Source: Litoribrevibacter albus
GTDB taxonomy: Bacteria > Pseudomonadota > Gammaproteobacteria > Pseudomonadales > Litoribrevibacteraceae
Direction of reading: 5' to 3'
NCBI RefSeq assembly: GCF_030159995.1
Contig: NZ_BSNM01000016.1
Coordinates: 620,001-684,000, forward strand
Length of the DNA stretch: 64,000 nt
Of this stretch, positions 26,208 to 35,857 are shown piece after piece. The position numbers and the translations under genes were made by a program. The notes below the pieces were generated by a model. The model saw nothing but the letters and a program-made list of their open reading frames with translations, was not told the DNA's origin and did no database searches. Positions within the stretch are counted from its first letter, which is position 1, and each line of letters begins with the position of its first letter.

Positions 26208-26266
26208 GGCGCAATCCGTTATGGGCGGATCTGGGGGAATTGATTGTTTTTTACTTACCTCGGTAA

Positions 26267-26836
26267 ATGGCTGAGGTATACTTCGTGAAACTAGAGAGAA
26301 GCGCTGTTTCAGAGGTTAATGAGTTGAAAAACATTGACGAAGTGTTGGTGGCACTGCGCCGTGTCATACGAGCAACGGATTTACATTCCAAGTATTTGTC
26401 CAAGACAACAGGTCTTACCGCCCCCCAGATTTTATTGCTGCAATCAATTCGCGATAAGGGTCAGGTGACGATCGGTGAGTTAGCGGCGGAAGTCAGTTTG
26501 AGTCAGGCAACGGTTACTACGATTTTGGATCGCCTGGAGAAGCGAAATTTCATCTATCGTGAACGTTCATCCACTGATAAACGTAAAGTGCATGCCTTTC
26601 TGACCGATCAGGGCAGCGAAGTGCTGAAAGATGCTCCGACCCCTCTGCAAGAAAGTTTTGCCAAGCAATTCAACGATCTTCATGAGTGGGAACAGACAAT
26701 GATTATTGCTTCCCTGCAGCGAGTTGCATTCATGATGGATGCACAACACATCGATGCGTCTCCGGTATTGGATGTAGGAACCCTGGATCGCCAGATCACC
26801 AATCAAGATAAAATAGACGCTTTCGAATCTAAGTAA
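26267..26836 (+). CDS. ectR: MarR-family regulator, likely EctR repressor of the ectoine operon
   Basis: A MarR winged-helix protein (189 residues as given). The recognition region is VTIGELAAEVSLSQATVTTI and the wing is YRERSSTDKRKVHAFLTDQG. EctR proteins repress ect genes as dimers in halophilic methylotrophs and Halomonas relatives; proximity to ectA and two EctR-like palindromes supports the same role. The start is doubtful: ATG 26267 lies inside a predicted promoter (TTACCT-16-TATACT, -10 at 26277-26282). GTG 26285 (GAGG upstream) or TTG 26324 (AGAGG upstream, giving MKNIDEVLVALRRVIRA) are more likely. The next gene starts 7 bp after its stop. Confidence 0.8.
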   Translation: MAEVYFVKLERSAVSEVNELKNIDEVLVALRRVIRATDLHSKYLSKTTGLTAPQILLLQSIRDKGQVTIGELAAEVSLSQATVTTILDRLEKRNFIYRERSSTDKRKVHAFLTDQGSEVLKDAPTPLQESFAKQFNDLHEWEQTMIIASLQRVAFMMDAQHIDASPVLDVGTLDRQITNQDKIDAFESK

Positions 26837-26843
26837 TGCCTCA

Positions 26844-27740
26844 ATGATCTTCGCGCAATGGATGCACCGACGTTGGCTGTTGATTTTTTCCCGGTTATTT
26901 TGGCTGGTGTTGGTCTCGGTTGTCTGGTCTTCGCCTTCGGTGTCGTTTGCCGGGACTGACTGTGATCGGTTATGCAAAGCGCAATGGGCGGTTCGTTTGT
27001 CGCCCAGTCCTGCCATTGTTGACCAGTTTGGTGTGCAAATGGAGGCTTGGGCAAGCCTGTTAATGGAGATCAGTGATGCGCCCACCTACCTCACTTATAT
27101 GGACAGCTATCAGTTGATGGCGGCCAAAGACTTGAGTCAGTATGGTGCCCGTTACCTGAGGCGAAAGTTGAGGGGTAAAGAGCTGACGGAGTTATTTGAC
27201 CATCTGAAAGACCAACAGGCGAAAGGGTTGGCAAAACAATTGAGTAACACGCTGACCGCTGATGAGGCGGAGGTCGATGCCTACATTCGGAAGTTGATGT
27301 GGGTTCGGATGCGTGAGGCGCGACGCTATCTGATTCGCCGGTTGGATGAGGTCTATGGCTTGTCCCGTCTTAGTTATCTGTTGCGCTATGAGAGTCGGGA
27401 GTTTGTTGGACAGTACATGCTTCAGCAAGCCGAACGCTGGAGTGTTGGTGTCGACCGCGCGGAACTTAAGTCCTTTCAGGATCAGATCAACGAATGGTTG
27501 ATGTCAGAGATTGATGTCGACCCTAGTCAGTTTCAAACCAAGAATTATCATCAAGTGATCAGTCGATTAACCTATGTGCTGCGTAACGTCAGTGATCAGG
27601 AATTGAGAGAGGCCATTTCGTATTATCAGCACCCGAATTATCAGGTCATGCTGGAGCTTATTGAGAAGGCGTGGACTCTTCACTTTCAGCGTTTGAGGGT
27701 AAAAAACAGCCTTTCTGACCAAGACTCACCAGTTCAGTAA
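26844..27740 (+). CDS. Exported protein of unknown function, downstream of ectR
   Basis: A 298-residue protein with a strong signal peptide (WLLIFSRLFWLVLVSVVWSS) ending near FAGTD, then a Cys pair (CDRLC). The rest is alpha-helical and basic; the segment SDQELREAISYYQHPNYQVM near 250 resembles the helix-loop typical of DUF2059-like periplasmic proteins (inferred from pattern only). It starts 7 bp after the ectR-like stop and is probably co-transcribed with it. Its 3' end overlaps the converging MarR gene by 83 bp. The function is unknown. Confidence 0.65.
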   Translation: MIFAQWMHRRWLLIFSRLFWLVLVSVVWSSPSVSFAGTDCDRLCKAQWAVRLSPSPAIVDQFGVQMEAWASLLMEISDAPTYLTYMDSYQLMAAKDLSQYGARYLRRKLRGKELTELFDHLKDQQAKGLAKQLSNTLTADEAEVDAYIRKLMWVRMREARRYLIRRLDEVYGLSRLSYLLRYESREFVGQYMLQQAERWSVGVDRAELKSFQDQINEWLMSEIDVDPSQFQTKNYHQVISRLTYVLRNVSDQELREAISYYQHPNYQVMLELIEKAWTLHFQRLRVKNSLSDQDSPVQ

Positions 27741-28134
27741 GTACTTCGCAGAAGTGCTCCAACTTTTCCTGACCAAATTTATCGAGCATGTGCTCATTAA
27801 ACTGATCCAGCATCGGCTGGACTCGTGCTAACGCGTATCGCCCTTCCTCGGTAAGATGCAGAGTAAAGGCTCGCTTATCGACTTCTGAACGCTGCTTTTC
27901 GATAAGCCCTTTTTTGGCGAGACGCTCAACCATACCGGTGATAGCCGAGGTGTCGAGTCGCAGTCCTTTGGCCATGTCTTTCTGCTGACAACCGTCGTGC
28001 TTTTCCAAATAGAATAAGGCGCCAGCCTGTGGGCCGGAAATACCGGAGACCTGCATTAAGGCGCGGTCTACCTGTAGGCTCATCTTGTGTTGAGCCTGAC
28101 TCAGTAAGAAATAAATACGTTTATCGTTTGCCAT
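27658..28134 (-). CDS. MarR-family transcriptional regulator
   Basis: A second MarR protein, 158 residues from the ATG at 28132-28134 (MANDKRIYFLLSQAQHKM). It has the recognition stretch QQKDMAKGLRLDTSAITGMV and the wing KQRSEVDKRAFTLHLTEEGR. The frame is open to an ATG at 28239, which would add 35 residues unlike MarR N-termini and starts within a 14-bp tandem repeat. The HDOD gene lies upstream on the same strand (its stop at 28259), so the two may form an operon. Ligand and targets are unknown. The 3' end overlaps the converging exported-protein gene. Confidence 0.82.
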   Translation of the reverse strand: MANDKRIYFLLSQAQHKMSLQVDRALMQVSGISGPQAGALFYLEKHDGCQQKDMAKGLRLDTSAITGMVERLAKKGLIEKQRSEVDKRAFTLHLTEEGRYALARVQPMLDQFNEHMLDKFGQEKLEHFCEVLTELVSLGQKGCFLPSNAESEESTPSQ

Positions 28135-28233
28135 GAAGGGGTTAACTGACTCGTGATACTGCTGGGTCGAAATTGATAATGGATTATATGTTACCGAGCT
28201 TGCAGGAAGCTCAGCAACACAACGATCCGGTTG

Positions 28234-28270
28234 CTTCATGAGTATTACTTCATAAGTACTACTTCATGAG
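28234..28270. repeat. 14-bp tandem repeat spanning the HDOD stop and the upstream MarR ATG
   Basis: CTTCATGAGTATTA (28234-28247), CTTCATAAGTACTA (28248-28261) and the partial CTTCATGAG (28262-28270). The HDOD stop codon (28259-28261) and the ATG at 28237-28239 both lie within the array. Confidence 0.85.
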
Positions 28271-29656
28271 AGCTTGGGCCATATTCTTCAGATCGTTACT
28301 GGATTCAATGACCTTCTCAATGATTTCGTCTACATTCTCTGCTTTGAGGCCCAGTCTATCATAGAGCTCGGGTGGCACATAACCAGACGCCGCATTTCCG
28401 ATGCCCCGCTCTTTCAATTTGGCTTTAGCCAGATAAATCAGATTGGCGTAAGCATGGAATTTTCCATCGTAGTTCGGGTCCAGTTGGTGTTTCAGGCCAC
28501 AGCAAATTTCTTCCGGCATTTGCCAGTAATTCATCAGCCAGCTGCCAATCTGGTAACGGTTCACGTTCACTACTTTGTCATCAATGGCCACGTCAGGCAG
28601 GTGGCGGTTGACCTCCAGGTGACGGCACAGTTTTTCAAAGTGTGGTGGGAAAACATAGGCCAACACCAAATAGCCAATCTCATGCAACAAGCCAGAGAGG
28701 TAACTTAGACCGAACGACGGGCGTTTCTCACGAGGAATCGCGGTAACTAAACCACCGATGCAAGCAGCCACAAACACCGACTCGTACCAGAACGGGGTGT
28801 AGCCATTTGGTCCGTCTTTCGGCATCGGTAGGGTTTTGCCTAATGACAAGCCGAGCGACAGGTTCAGTACCATGTCGAAGCCCAGTACGCGCATACAGGC
28901 ATCATGAACAGATCTTACTGTCCCCGGCGGGTTATAAATCGGTGACGAGGCCCAGCTGACGATTTGTGCCGCCAAACTTGGATCGGTTTCGATAATGCCG
29001 GTCAGCTTATCAATGTCTGCACTCGGATCGGTTCTCAAGCGGATAATTTGCTGAGCCGACGTTGGCAGGGGTGGGATTTCCATTGTTTCTTCCAGTCGTT
29101 GCTTCATTCGCGTTGGATTGAAGGCAACTACAGCATTTTGAATGCTGGCGCGATCCTGATCTGTGGTGGTGTTTTGGATACCACAGTTACGGATGTCTAC
29201 TTGAGCGGTAATTTCTTCCGGACGGGCTTTCGGGCACAGCTTCATAAAGTCCCGGGTGTCGAGGCGAATCCAGTTGTTGTCTTTACCGGATTCAATGTAC
29301 AGATACGGTAGCTCAAGTAGGCTTTTATCAATAATGACTTCAAGGCGTGTCAAGGCTGGCACAGCGGGCAGCGTTTCAACATTGATGGTCTGACAGATCC
29401 GGGTAATGGTGTCTTGCTTGGAGGGCGTCAGCGCACGGCCTGTTGCATTATTTAACAGTGTGAGGTCGAGAAAACTGTTGTATGGGGTAATGACCTGAAC
29501 CTTGCCAATCTGATCGCCTAGTATGGTCGAGCGAGTACAATGGCGTAAAACTTGGTCTTCTTGAGTGAATCCATCGAGATTTTGTAATTCTTCTTCGATT
29601 GTGTATTCAATCTGATTCTTGGTAAGTAACAGCTTTAATGAGGCTGCAATTGACAT
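28259..29656 (-). CDS. HDOD-domain signalling protein with YbaK-like N-terminus
   Basis: A 465-residue cytoplasmic protein. The N-terminal 150 residues resemble the YbaK/aminoacyl-tRNA-editing fold (SLKLLLTKNQIEYTIEEELQ, then LGDQIGKVQVITPYNSFLDL). After a linker, an HDOD domain spans about 200-430 (PPLPTSAQQIIRLRTDPSAD, SLAAQIVSWASSPIY, GLLHEIGYLVLAYVFPPHFE). HDOD proteins are non-enzymatic relatives of HD hydrolases that act in signalling networks. The ATG at 29654-29656 follows GGAG at 6 bp. It is transcribed before the MarR gene and 79 bp after the chemoreceptor on the same strand. Confidence 0.85.
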   Translation of the reverse strand: MSIAASLKLLLTKNQIEYTIEEELQNLDGFTQEDQVLRHCTRSTILGDQIGKVQVITPYNSFLDLTLLNNATGRALTPSKQDTITRICQTINVETLPAVPALTRLEVIIDKSLLELPYLYIESGKDNNWIRLDTRDFMKLCPKARPEEITAQVDIRNCGIQNTTTDQDRASIQNAVVAFNPTRMKQRLEETMEIPPLPTSAQQIIRLRTDPSADIDKLTGIIETDPSLAAQIVSWASSPIYNPPGTVRSVHDACMRVLGFDMVLNLSLGLSLGKTLPMPKDGPNGYTPFWYESVFVAACIGGLVTAIPREKRPSFGLSYLSGLLHEIGYLVLAYVFPPHFEKLCRHLEVNRHLPDVAIDDKVVNVNRYQIGSWLMNYWQMPEEICCGLKHQLDPNYDGKFHAYANLIYLAKAKLKERGIGNAASGYVPPELYDRLGLKAENVDEIIEKVIESSNDLKNMAQALMK

Positions 29657-29735
29657 ATAAGCTCCAGCAAACAACGTCTTATGATCAACACCTGATCAAA
29701 AAAATAACTTACCTTAGTTTAGACCAAATCTTCAA

Positions 29736-31643
29736 TTAGTTTTGGCTGGTATCGGTGATTATTCGCTGGATCTGCGTTTTTAGTTGCTGAATCGTCTCTT
29801 CAACGCGACGATTTTGCTCTTGAAAGGGGATATCCGATGGTGTGGTTTTCTGCAACTCGCCAATCAGTACGGTAAGTTCATTCACTAAGGCATGAACAGA
29901 GACAAAGTCAGTCGCATTGATGGACATCGGTGTAGATGCTTCTGACACCTGTTCTTTCAAGGCCGTCAGTTGCGTGGTGATGATGTCATTAACCTGGTGG
30001 GTGGCCGATAGCAGTTGCTTGATGTGACTTTCGACCGTTTGTGCCGCTTCGTGAGATTTATACGCCAGTTTGCGTACTTCATCGGCTACTACTGCAAAGC
30101 CCCGCCCTTGATCGCCTGCGCGTGCCGCTTCAATGGCGGCATTTAAAGCCAGCAGATTGGTTTGATCAGCGATTTCCTGAATGGTTTTAAGCTCGGTTTC
30201 CATGCCGGAGGTGGGTTCCAGAATCTGGTTCCAGGTATCGGAAAAGTCCATCTCGGTAACGCGTGAGCGCAGTGCCTGGATATAACCATCCTGCTCGGCT
30301 TCCCGTTCAGCCTGTTGGCTAAGCAGGTTTTGTTGTTCTGTTTCTATGCGAGTGATGTCCTCTGACAGCAGTGTTAAGGTGCGTTTGAGGTCTTGCTGCG
30401 CTTTCTGAAGTATGACCTGAGGCGTACTGTTTAACTCAGCGGCAGACACCGATTGTTGTTCTTCAAGTTGATCAACCAGTGATGCCAAATTATCGAGAGC
30501 TTCCTCTGTGACCACTGGTTCTGGGGGGGCTATAGAAACGGCGGTTGCTGTGCTCAATGTTTCATGGTCGTTAACTGCCGGGAATCGACTTCGATTGATT
30601 AGCCACAGAGCCACTATGATGGTAATCAGAGTGGCCATCAGACTGATTAACCAGGTCCAGACATTGGTATCGGCGCTAATCGGTTGCGGTTGGTGGTTTG
30701 CGGTCAGATCTACATTCCAGGTATTAAAAAAACGAACGCTGTTTGAAGCTGCATTCTCTGCAAGAGTTAGCTGGTACTGAGTGTCAGGCATGGGATGCGT
30801 TGAAATGGCGTTGGTCAAAGCGGTCATTGAAAAACTTAATGCAATGTAACCGAGGGTCTGACGATCCTGTTCCAACTTGGTCAGAATAAACGCTTGAGGC
30901 TGATTTCCTGCTGGCAGATAGTCGCCGAACGGAATGTTATGTACCTTCAAATTACTGTGTTTTTTGAGTCGTGTCTGTACATAATCGGCCAGATTGTTTT
31001 GCGCGGTGGTGACAGTCGAAAGATTCGTCCCCAGGTCGATGCGTTTGCTGGCGGAATAAATCACCCGCATGTTCTTGTTGATCAGCAATACGTCACTGGC
31101 ACCGCTGAGTTTCACCATGCGTTCAAAGGCCGGATGGAAGGTACGATGAACTTTGTCGTAATCATCGCTGCCGCTGGGACCTTCGAAGCTCATAGCTTCT
31201 TTGGGTGGATAGATATTCCCGGCGAGGTAACGAATCTGTAATTGCTGGCCTACGTCATCCAGTGAGCTAAGCCATTGACCCGAGGAAACACTGGCGCTGC
31301 TGAACAGCGATGCTTTTTCTCGGCGATAAAAGGCATCCAAATGCTGGTCTTCACTGAGCTTCATATTTCTGAGAAACGATACGCCCATTTCAAAATGGGT
31401 GAAGGCATCTTGAGTCCAGCTTTGGTCGCTCAGTTCGGCAAGTGTTTGGGAGTAACGATTGAGTTGATCGGAGACTTGCTGAGTGATCAATTGATCGAAA
31501 TGTGCACGTTCTTTCTGTTTACTCTGCTCAAGTTGTTCGGCAACAAACGTTGACTGGAAATGATTAATCGCCGTCGCTGAGATCGCTGCCGCAATCAGCA
31601 TAACAATCGCAAGAATAAAGCTAATGCGCCAGCGTTCGGTCAT
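29736..31643 (-). CDS. Methyl-accepting chemotaxis protein
   Basis: A 635-residue chemoreceptor. It has TM1 (about 5-27, [17 protein letters not shown]), a large periplasmic sensor of about 290 residues with a Cache-like look ([20 protein letters not shown]), TM2 ([20 protein letters not shown]) and a cytoplasmic region with the CheA/CheW-binding hairpin [20 protein letters not shown] and [21 protein letters not shown] typical HAMP domain is not evident. The ATG at 31641-31643 is preferred over an upstream TTG at 31661. No C-terminal NWETF pentapeptide is seen. The ligand is unknown. Confidence 0.93.
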   Translation of the reverse strand: MTERWRISFILAIVMLIAAAISATAINHFQSTFVAEQLEQSKQKERAHFDQLITQQVSDQLNRYSQTLAELSDQSWTQDAFTHFEMGVSFLRNMKLSEDQHLDAFYRREKASLFSSASVSSGQWLSSLDDVGQQLQIRYLAGNIYPPKEAMSFEGPSGSDDYDKVHRTFHPAFERMVKLSGASDVLLINKNMRVIYSASKRIDLGTNLSTVTTAQNNLADYVQTRLKKHSNLKVHNIPFGDYLPAGNQPQAFILTKLEQDRQTLGYIALSFSMTALTNAISTHPMPDTQYQLTLAENAASNSVRFFNTWNVDLTANHQPQPISADTNVWTWLISLMATLITIIVALWLINRSRFPAVNDHETLSTATAVSIAPPEPVVTEEALDNLASLVDQLEEQQSVSAAELNSTPQVILQKAQQDLKRTLTLLSEDITRIETEQQNLLSQQAEREAEQDGYIQALRSRVTEMDFSDTWNQILEPTSGMETELKTIQEIADQTNLLALNAAIEAARAGDQGRGFAVVADEVRKLAYKSHEAAQTVESHIKQLLSATHQVNDIITTQLTALKEQVSEASTPMSINATDFVSVHALVNELTVLIGELQKTTPSDIPFQEQNRRVEETIQQLKTQIQRIITDTSQN

Positions 31644-31930
31644 ATACAGTTCACAACCCAAAGAGTATCTAATTCGTCAGAAATTAAGTTTAGCTTGTTA
31701 ATTCAGTGGTTTAGACGTTATCGGCCATCTAGGCGCGAAAGTTTAATGAAATGTCTGAAAGAAAAGTGTAGTTCAAGAGTAATGTTTTGTAGCGAGGGGA
31801 GGTCAGAGCACTGCCGGGCAGTTGCGCTCTTAGGCGAAGCTCAGGGCTAAGGTGGATTGCACCTTGGCCCTGCATCGCGTTGATTTGTTTGGCTGTCAGG
31901 CGCTGATGCGCGATATGTTCTGTATGAAAC

Positions 31931-32650
31931 TTATTGCGCGTCTAAGGCTTGGCGTTGAACAGCGATGATTTCGCTGATGCCTTTCTTCGCCAGTTCCAAC
32001 ATAGCGGTTAACTCTTCAGGACGGAACGGCTCGCCTTCGGCGGTGCCCTGAATCTCAACAAAACCACCGTCTTCCGCCATGATCACATTCAAGTCGGTTT
32101 CCGCGTTTGAATCTTCCGGATAATCCAAATCCAATACTGCGTGCTCATTGTAGATCCCCACAGACACGGCGGCGATCATTTGCTTGATCGGGTTCTTCTT
32201 GATCATGCCTTCTTTCAGCATGTGGTTAACAGCGTCCATCATCGCCACACATGCACCAGTGATGGATGCTGTACGGGTGCCGCCGTCGGCCTGAATAACA
32301 TCACAATCGATGGTGATGGAGTTTTCGCCCAAGGCTTCAAGATCGACTGCTGCACGAAGCGAACGACCGATCAAACGAGAAATTTCAACCGTACGACCGC
32401 TTTGCTTGCCTTTCGCCGCTTCACGCATCATGCGGCTGCCGGTAGAACGTGGCAACATGCCGTATTCTGCGGTAACCCAGCCTTGGCCCTGACCTTTCAG
32501 GAAGCCAGGAACGCGAGATTCCACGCTGGCGTTACAGATAACTTTGGTGTCCCCGAACTCAACCAAAACAGAGCCTTCCGCGTGACGGGTAAAGTTACGA
32601 GTGATTTTGATGTCTCTCAATTGGTCGGTAGAACGTCCGCTTGGGCGCAT
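31931..32650 (-). CDS. rph: Ribonuclease PH
   Basis: A phosphate-dependent 3'-5' exoribonuclease that trims tRNA 3' ends. The 239 residues contain [40 protein letters not shown] (substrate Arg region), [38 protein letters not shown] and [18 protein letters not shown]. All are standard. It is divergent from yicC across 204 bp, the common rph–yicC–gmk arrangement. The 269-bp gap downstream (31662-31930) contains imperfect hairpins (31844-31870) but no gene. Confidence 0.96.
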   Translation of the reverse strand: MRPSGRSTDQLRDIKITRNFTRHAEGSVLVEFGDTKVICNASVESRVPGFLKGQGQGWVTAEYGMLPRSTGSRMMREAAKGKQSGRTVEISRLIGRSLRAAVDLEALGENSITIDCDVIQADGGTRTASITGACVAMMDAVNHMLKEGMIKKNPIKQMIAAVSVGIYNEHAVLDLDYPEDSNAETDLNVIMAEDGGFVEIQGTAEGEPFRPEELTAMLELAKKGISEIIAVQRQALDAQ

Positions 32651-32854
32651 AGTGAATTCCTATAGTTGACTAAAATGAATCGATGAAAAGCGAAGCATTA
32701 TAACATTGACCTGAAGTGTTGCCAGAAAAGCGCTACAATTCAGCTCACACTTTCTCCCTGATCTACTTATTTCCGGATCAGGGCGCTACGAATTATTGCT
32801 CGGAGTCGATCCACCGGATGAGATCCGACTCAGGTAAACACATTGGGAATCACT

Positions 32855-33721
32855 ATGATACGCAGTATGACCGCCTTTGCTCGTGCCGAAGGCACCTTTG
32901 ACTGGGGGACGCTGACTTGGGAACTAAAGTCGGTGAACCATCGTTATCTGGAAGTTTATCCAAAACTGGCGGAAGGCTATCGCGATTTGGAACAAGTGGT
33001 TCGTGAAACCGTAAGAAAGAACCTCAATCGAGGGAAGGTTGAGCTGCAATTAAAGGTTCAAACCAATGTGGATGCCAGTGCGGCTATTGAAGTGGACAGC
33101 GAACGGGCACAAGAAGTGATTAATGCCCTCTCCAAAATCAATGAGATGATGGACAAGCCGGGGTCGATCAGTCCTTCCGTGATTCTTAACTGGCCGGGCG
33201 TTCAGGTACTGCCGGAGCTGGATCGCAAAGCCATTCTGAACGATGCCGCGCAGGTGCTGAAAACGGCGTTGAATGAATTGACCGAAACCCGAGCTCGTGA
33301 AGGTGCGGAGCTGAAAACCTTCATTAAAACCCGTCTCGACAGTGTCTCTGACATCACCGCGCAAGTACGCGTCAAATTACCCGAGATTTTGCAAAAGCAA
33401 CGCGAAAACCTGCAAGACAAACTCAATGAATTATCTGGCGAACTAGACAACCAGCGAGTCGAGCAAGAGATCGTTTTGTTGGCCCAAAAAGCCGATGTCG
33501 ATGAAGAAGTAGATCGCCTCGACGCACACGTTGCGGAAGTCAGCCGTGTGCTGGATCAAAAAGGTCCGGTGGGACGTCGTCTGGATTTCTTGATGCAGGA
33601 AATGAATCGCGAAGCCAATACGCTTTCATCTAAGTCTATCGTCACCGAAACCACCCAATGCGCGGTGGAATTGAAGGTGTTGATCGAGCAGATGAGAGAG
33701 CAGATTCAGAATATTGAGTGA
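32855..33721 (+). CDS. yicC: YicC-family endoribonuclease
   Basis: A 288-residue YicC/YloC protein; members are metal-dependent endoribonucleases implicated in small-RNA turnover. It starts MIRSMTAFARAEG and includes ELKSVNHRYLEVYPKLAEGY, GRRLDFLMQEMNREANTLSS, and ends in VLIEQMREQIQNIE. The stop is TGA. The last 16 bp before it (33702-33717) are duplicated at 42020-42035, where the native end of the gene (IQNIE-TAA) remains. So the island replaced the final codons with identical amino acids and left yicC intact. gmk would normally follow directly. Confidence 0.95.
   Translation: MIRSMTAFARAEGTFDWGTLTWELKSVNHRYLEVYPKLAEGYRDLEQVVRETVRKNLNRGKVELQLKVQTNVDASAAIEVDSERAQEVINALSKINEMMDKPGSISPSVILNWPGVQVLPELDRKAILNDAAQVLKTALNELTETRAREGAELKTFIKTRLDSVSDITAQVRVKLPEILQKQRENLQDKLNELSGELDNQRVEQEIVLLAQKADVDEEVDRLDAHVAEVSRVLDQKGPVGRRLDFLMQEMNREANTLSSKSIVTETTQCAVELKVLIEQMREQIQNIE
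33702..33717. repeat. attL of the yicC island
   Basis: AGATTCAGAATATTGA, lying in the last codons of yicC (QIQNIE). The following bases GTGA supply the stop. Identical to attR. Confidence 0.88.
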
Positions 33722-33827
33722 TATCTACTTTAGTCTATGCTTGTATTTAAGTTATTGATTTTAAATGATTTAATTTGGTTTTAATTCTATCGGAGTCTAT
33801 TGGGTTTTATCTGTTTCTATGAATTAA

Positions 33828-33883
33828 TGGTGGGTATAGTGGTGGGTTTTTGTGTGATATGCTTTATTTAATTGGTGGGTATA
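33828..33883. repeat. TGGTGGGT direct repeats at the left island end (integrase arm sites)
   Basis: TGGTGGGTATA at 33828-33838, TGGTGGGT at 33840-33847 and TGGTGGGTATA at 33873-33883, all between attL and the integrase start. The same motif occurs near attR (TGGTGGGTA at 41936-41944, TGGTGAGT at 41924-41931). The position on both sides of the element fits arm-type binding sites of the integrase. Confidence 0.6.
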
Positions 33884-33907
33884 ATTAAATGAGCAAGAGT
33901 TACATAA

Positions 33908-35149
33908 ATGGGAAAGCTAACTACTAAGGAAATAAACGCTAAGGCTAAAGGTGAGCCAGGACGTTTTGCGGATGGTGACGGGCTTTATTTCGTTGTCCCT
34001 AAGTCAGGCAAACCCTATTGGATGCTTCGCTATACATCCAACAAGAAACGGAAAGAAATGACGCTTGGTAAGCTAATGGATCTATCATTAGCTGAAGCTA
34101 GGCTAGAAGCTGCTACGCAGAAAAAACAGCTTAGAGATGGTGCTGACCCTCTCCTACTCAAAAGACGCTCTGATCAAGCTAAGATCTCTACTGTTGATGA
34201 TCTTTTTGCTGATTGGCATAAAGGCTTGGTCAAGCGACTTAAATACCCCACTATTCCTGAGCGCATCTACCGTAAAGATATAGCGCCTGTAATAGGCGAT
34301 TCAAAAGTTAGCTCCATTTCCCCAAGAGATATTCGAGAGATCATCCAGAGAGTGGTTGATAGTGGCCGCCCTACGGTTGCTAACGACACACTTATGTACT
34401 GTAAGCAGCTATTTAATCACGGCATAAAGCTAGATGTTGTTAACTCTAACCCTGCTGCTGCATTTTCTGTTGATGATGCTGGTGGTATGGAAAAAAGCAA
34501 GAGTAGAGCCCTATCCATAGATGAGCTTAAAGCGGTGTTTAAAATCTTTAGGGAGAACAGCGACAGCTTTACTCGTGATAATTATCTGGCGTGTGCTCTA
34601 CTGGTGTTGTTGGGGGTAAGGAAAGGTGAGCTTACAGAAGCACCTTGGTCTGAGTTCGATCTTCAGGAAGGCGTTTGGTCGTTGCCTGCGGAAAGAAGTA
34701 AGTCGGGGGTGGGTATTGATATTCCGCTGCCTGAACTAGCTGTTAAATGGCTTAAGGAATTACAGGTCAGAGCTTGTGGTTCGGACTATGTCTTCCCTAA
34801 TAGACGAAGCAGTAAGAGGCCTTATATGGGGTCTGATACCCTGAACAGAGCTATTACCAAGCTATTTGGGCATGAAGCAGGCAAGGACAAGCAGCCGCCC
34901 AATATGATGGGGGATATAGAGCACTTTACTGTCCATGATCTTCGTCGTACTTGTCGTACCTTACTTGCGGCACAAGGAACGCCCGGCCATGTGGCCGAGC
35001 GCTGCTTGAATCATAAGCTTAAAGGTGTTGAAGGTATCTATGATCGTTATGATTATTTTGAGGAGCGTAAAGAGGCTCTTTTGAGAATGTCTGAGTTATT
35101 TCATCGGGTTTTGCCTGAGGTTATTGATTTAGGGGGAGTAGAAAAGTGA
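33908..35149 (+). CDS. int: P4-type tyrosine integrase (DUF4102 N-terminal domain)
   Basis: A 413-residue site-specific recombinase. The N-terminal DUF4102 arm-binding domain is clear (LTTKEINAKAKGEPGRFADG, then GLYFVVPKSGKPYWMLRYT). A core-binding domain follows, and the catalytic domain shows Arg in LLGVRKGELTEA, HDLRRTCRTLLAAQG, LNHKLKGVEGIYDRYDYFEE with the nucleophile Tyr. Most relatives use tRNA genes; this one must use the 3' end of yicC. It lies 190 bp from attL, the usual place, and its stop overlaps the next GTG start. Confidence 0.95.
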   Translation: MGKLTTKEINAKAKGEPGRFADGDGLYFVVPKSGKPYWMLRYTSNKKRKEMTLGKLMDLSLAEARLEAATQKKQLRDGADPLLLKRRSDQAKISTVDDLFADWHKGLVKRLKYPTIPERIYRKDIAPVIGDSKVSSISPRDIREIIQRVVDSGRPTVANDTLMYCKQLFNHGIKLDVVNSNPAAAFSVDDAGGMEKSKSRALSIDELKAVFKIFRENSDSFTRDNYLACALLVLLGVRKGELTEAPWSEFDLQEGVWSLPAERSKSGVGIDIPLPELAVKWLKELQVRACGSDYVFPNRRSSKRPYMGSDTLNRAITKLFGHEAGKDKQPPNMMGDIEHFTVHDLRRTCRTLLAAQGTPGHVAERCLNHKLKGVEGIYDRYDYFEERKEALLRMSELFHRVLPEVIDLGGVEK

Positions 35150-35496
35150 AACAGTGGGTACATAGAAAGAGCTTAGTAATATTTTGGTTAACGCTATCCT
35201 CATATCTGATTACTCTGTTTTTTGCTTCTTATGTTGGTGTGTATCTTACATATGTGGCGGTACCTGTAATAGTAGTAACTGGTTCCCTTGCCTGGTTCTC
35301 TAGGTCTAATGAATATTCTAATTTTATAGGGGAGATTGAAGAGGAGTTGCAGATCGATAAAATTAATGGACTGCTGAAAAAGAAAGAGGACGTAAACAGC
35401 CTCGATATATCTAATGAAGAGAAGTTGGAGTTAAAAGCAATGCTTGATGCAAAGATACAAGTATTAGTTTCGGGTTCTAAAAGTCCGAGATCCTAA
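35146..35496 (+). CDS. Small membrane protein of the island, unknown function
   Basis: A 116-residue protein with two membrane segments (about 9-28 SLVIFWLTLSSYLITLFFAS and 30-50 GVYLTYVAVPVIVVTGSL) and a charged cytoplasmic tail with helix NGLLKKKEDVNSLDISNEEK. It starts with GTG overlapping the integrase TGA and ends by overlapping the ATG of the next gene, so three genes are translated as a chain. No family was recognised. Confidence 0.6.
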   Translation: MKQWVHRKSLVIFWLTLSSYLITLFFASYVGVYLTYVAVPVIVVTGSLAWFSRSNEYSNFIGEIEEELQIDKINGLLKKKEDVNSLDISNEEKLELKAMLDAKIQVLVSGSKSPRS

Positions 35497-35735
35497 TGAC
35501 AGTATCGTTAAGAGAAAGGATTGCTATTGACTGTCAGCATGGTGGTGCTTGGCATATTATGAAAACAAGACTTGTTAGTGAGGCGTTAATGCCTGAATTC
35601 TTGGCTGAAGAATTCATATCTGATTTCAGGAGGTATTTGTGTGCCAAAAATTCAGAAAAAGCTTTGATTATTTTTGATGATTGGTTGAAGTATAAAGATG
35701 TTTCTAAGGCTAGGCTTCTTATGGCTATGATTTAG
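35496..35735 (+). CDS. Hypothetical island protein, possibly frameshifted
   Basis: A 79-residue soluble protein (MTVSLRERIAIDCQHGGAWH start; SDFRRYLCAKNSEKALIIFD) of unknown function. Its ATG overlaps the previous stop (TAATG). Just past its end, the +2 frame is open from about 35711 to 35926 and reads as plausible protein (YDLGVYINRLSQEAGFSDSF, then LWSSLGAAWFF). So the true gene may be longer, interrupted by a one-base change near 35725, or the extension may be chance. Confidence 0.5.
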   Translation: MTVSLRERIAIDCQHGGAWHIMKTRLVSEALMPEFLAEEFISDFRRYLCAKNSEKALIIFDDWLKYKDVSKARLLMAMI

Positions 35736-35806
35736 GTGTATATATTAACAGGTTATCTCAAGAAGCTGGTTTTTCAGATTCGTTTCTTTGGAGTTCACTT
35801 GGTGCG

Positions 35807-35826
35807 GCATGGTTTTTTTCATGCCA
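35807..35826. terminator. Hairpin between converging island genes
   Basis: GGCATG (35807-35812) and CATGCC (35821-35826) flank GTTTTTTT; an outer GTG/CAC pair extends the stem. The T-run is in the loop, so action as a terminator is uncertain. Confidence 0.4.
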
Positions 35827-35857
35827 CACAACTGAAGGTTCTCTTCTTGTGAGTGTC

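Noticed and set aside
31844-31870. Terminator in the gap after rph (GGGCTAAGGTG/CACCTTGGCCC)
   Set aside because: The stem has a mismatch and no T-run on either strand; it is noted only in the rph entry.
32141-32665. Open frame of 174 codons (+) opposite rph
   Set aside because: Antisense to a well-conserved gene; composition rich in His and Cys, as expected of a shadow frame.
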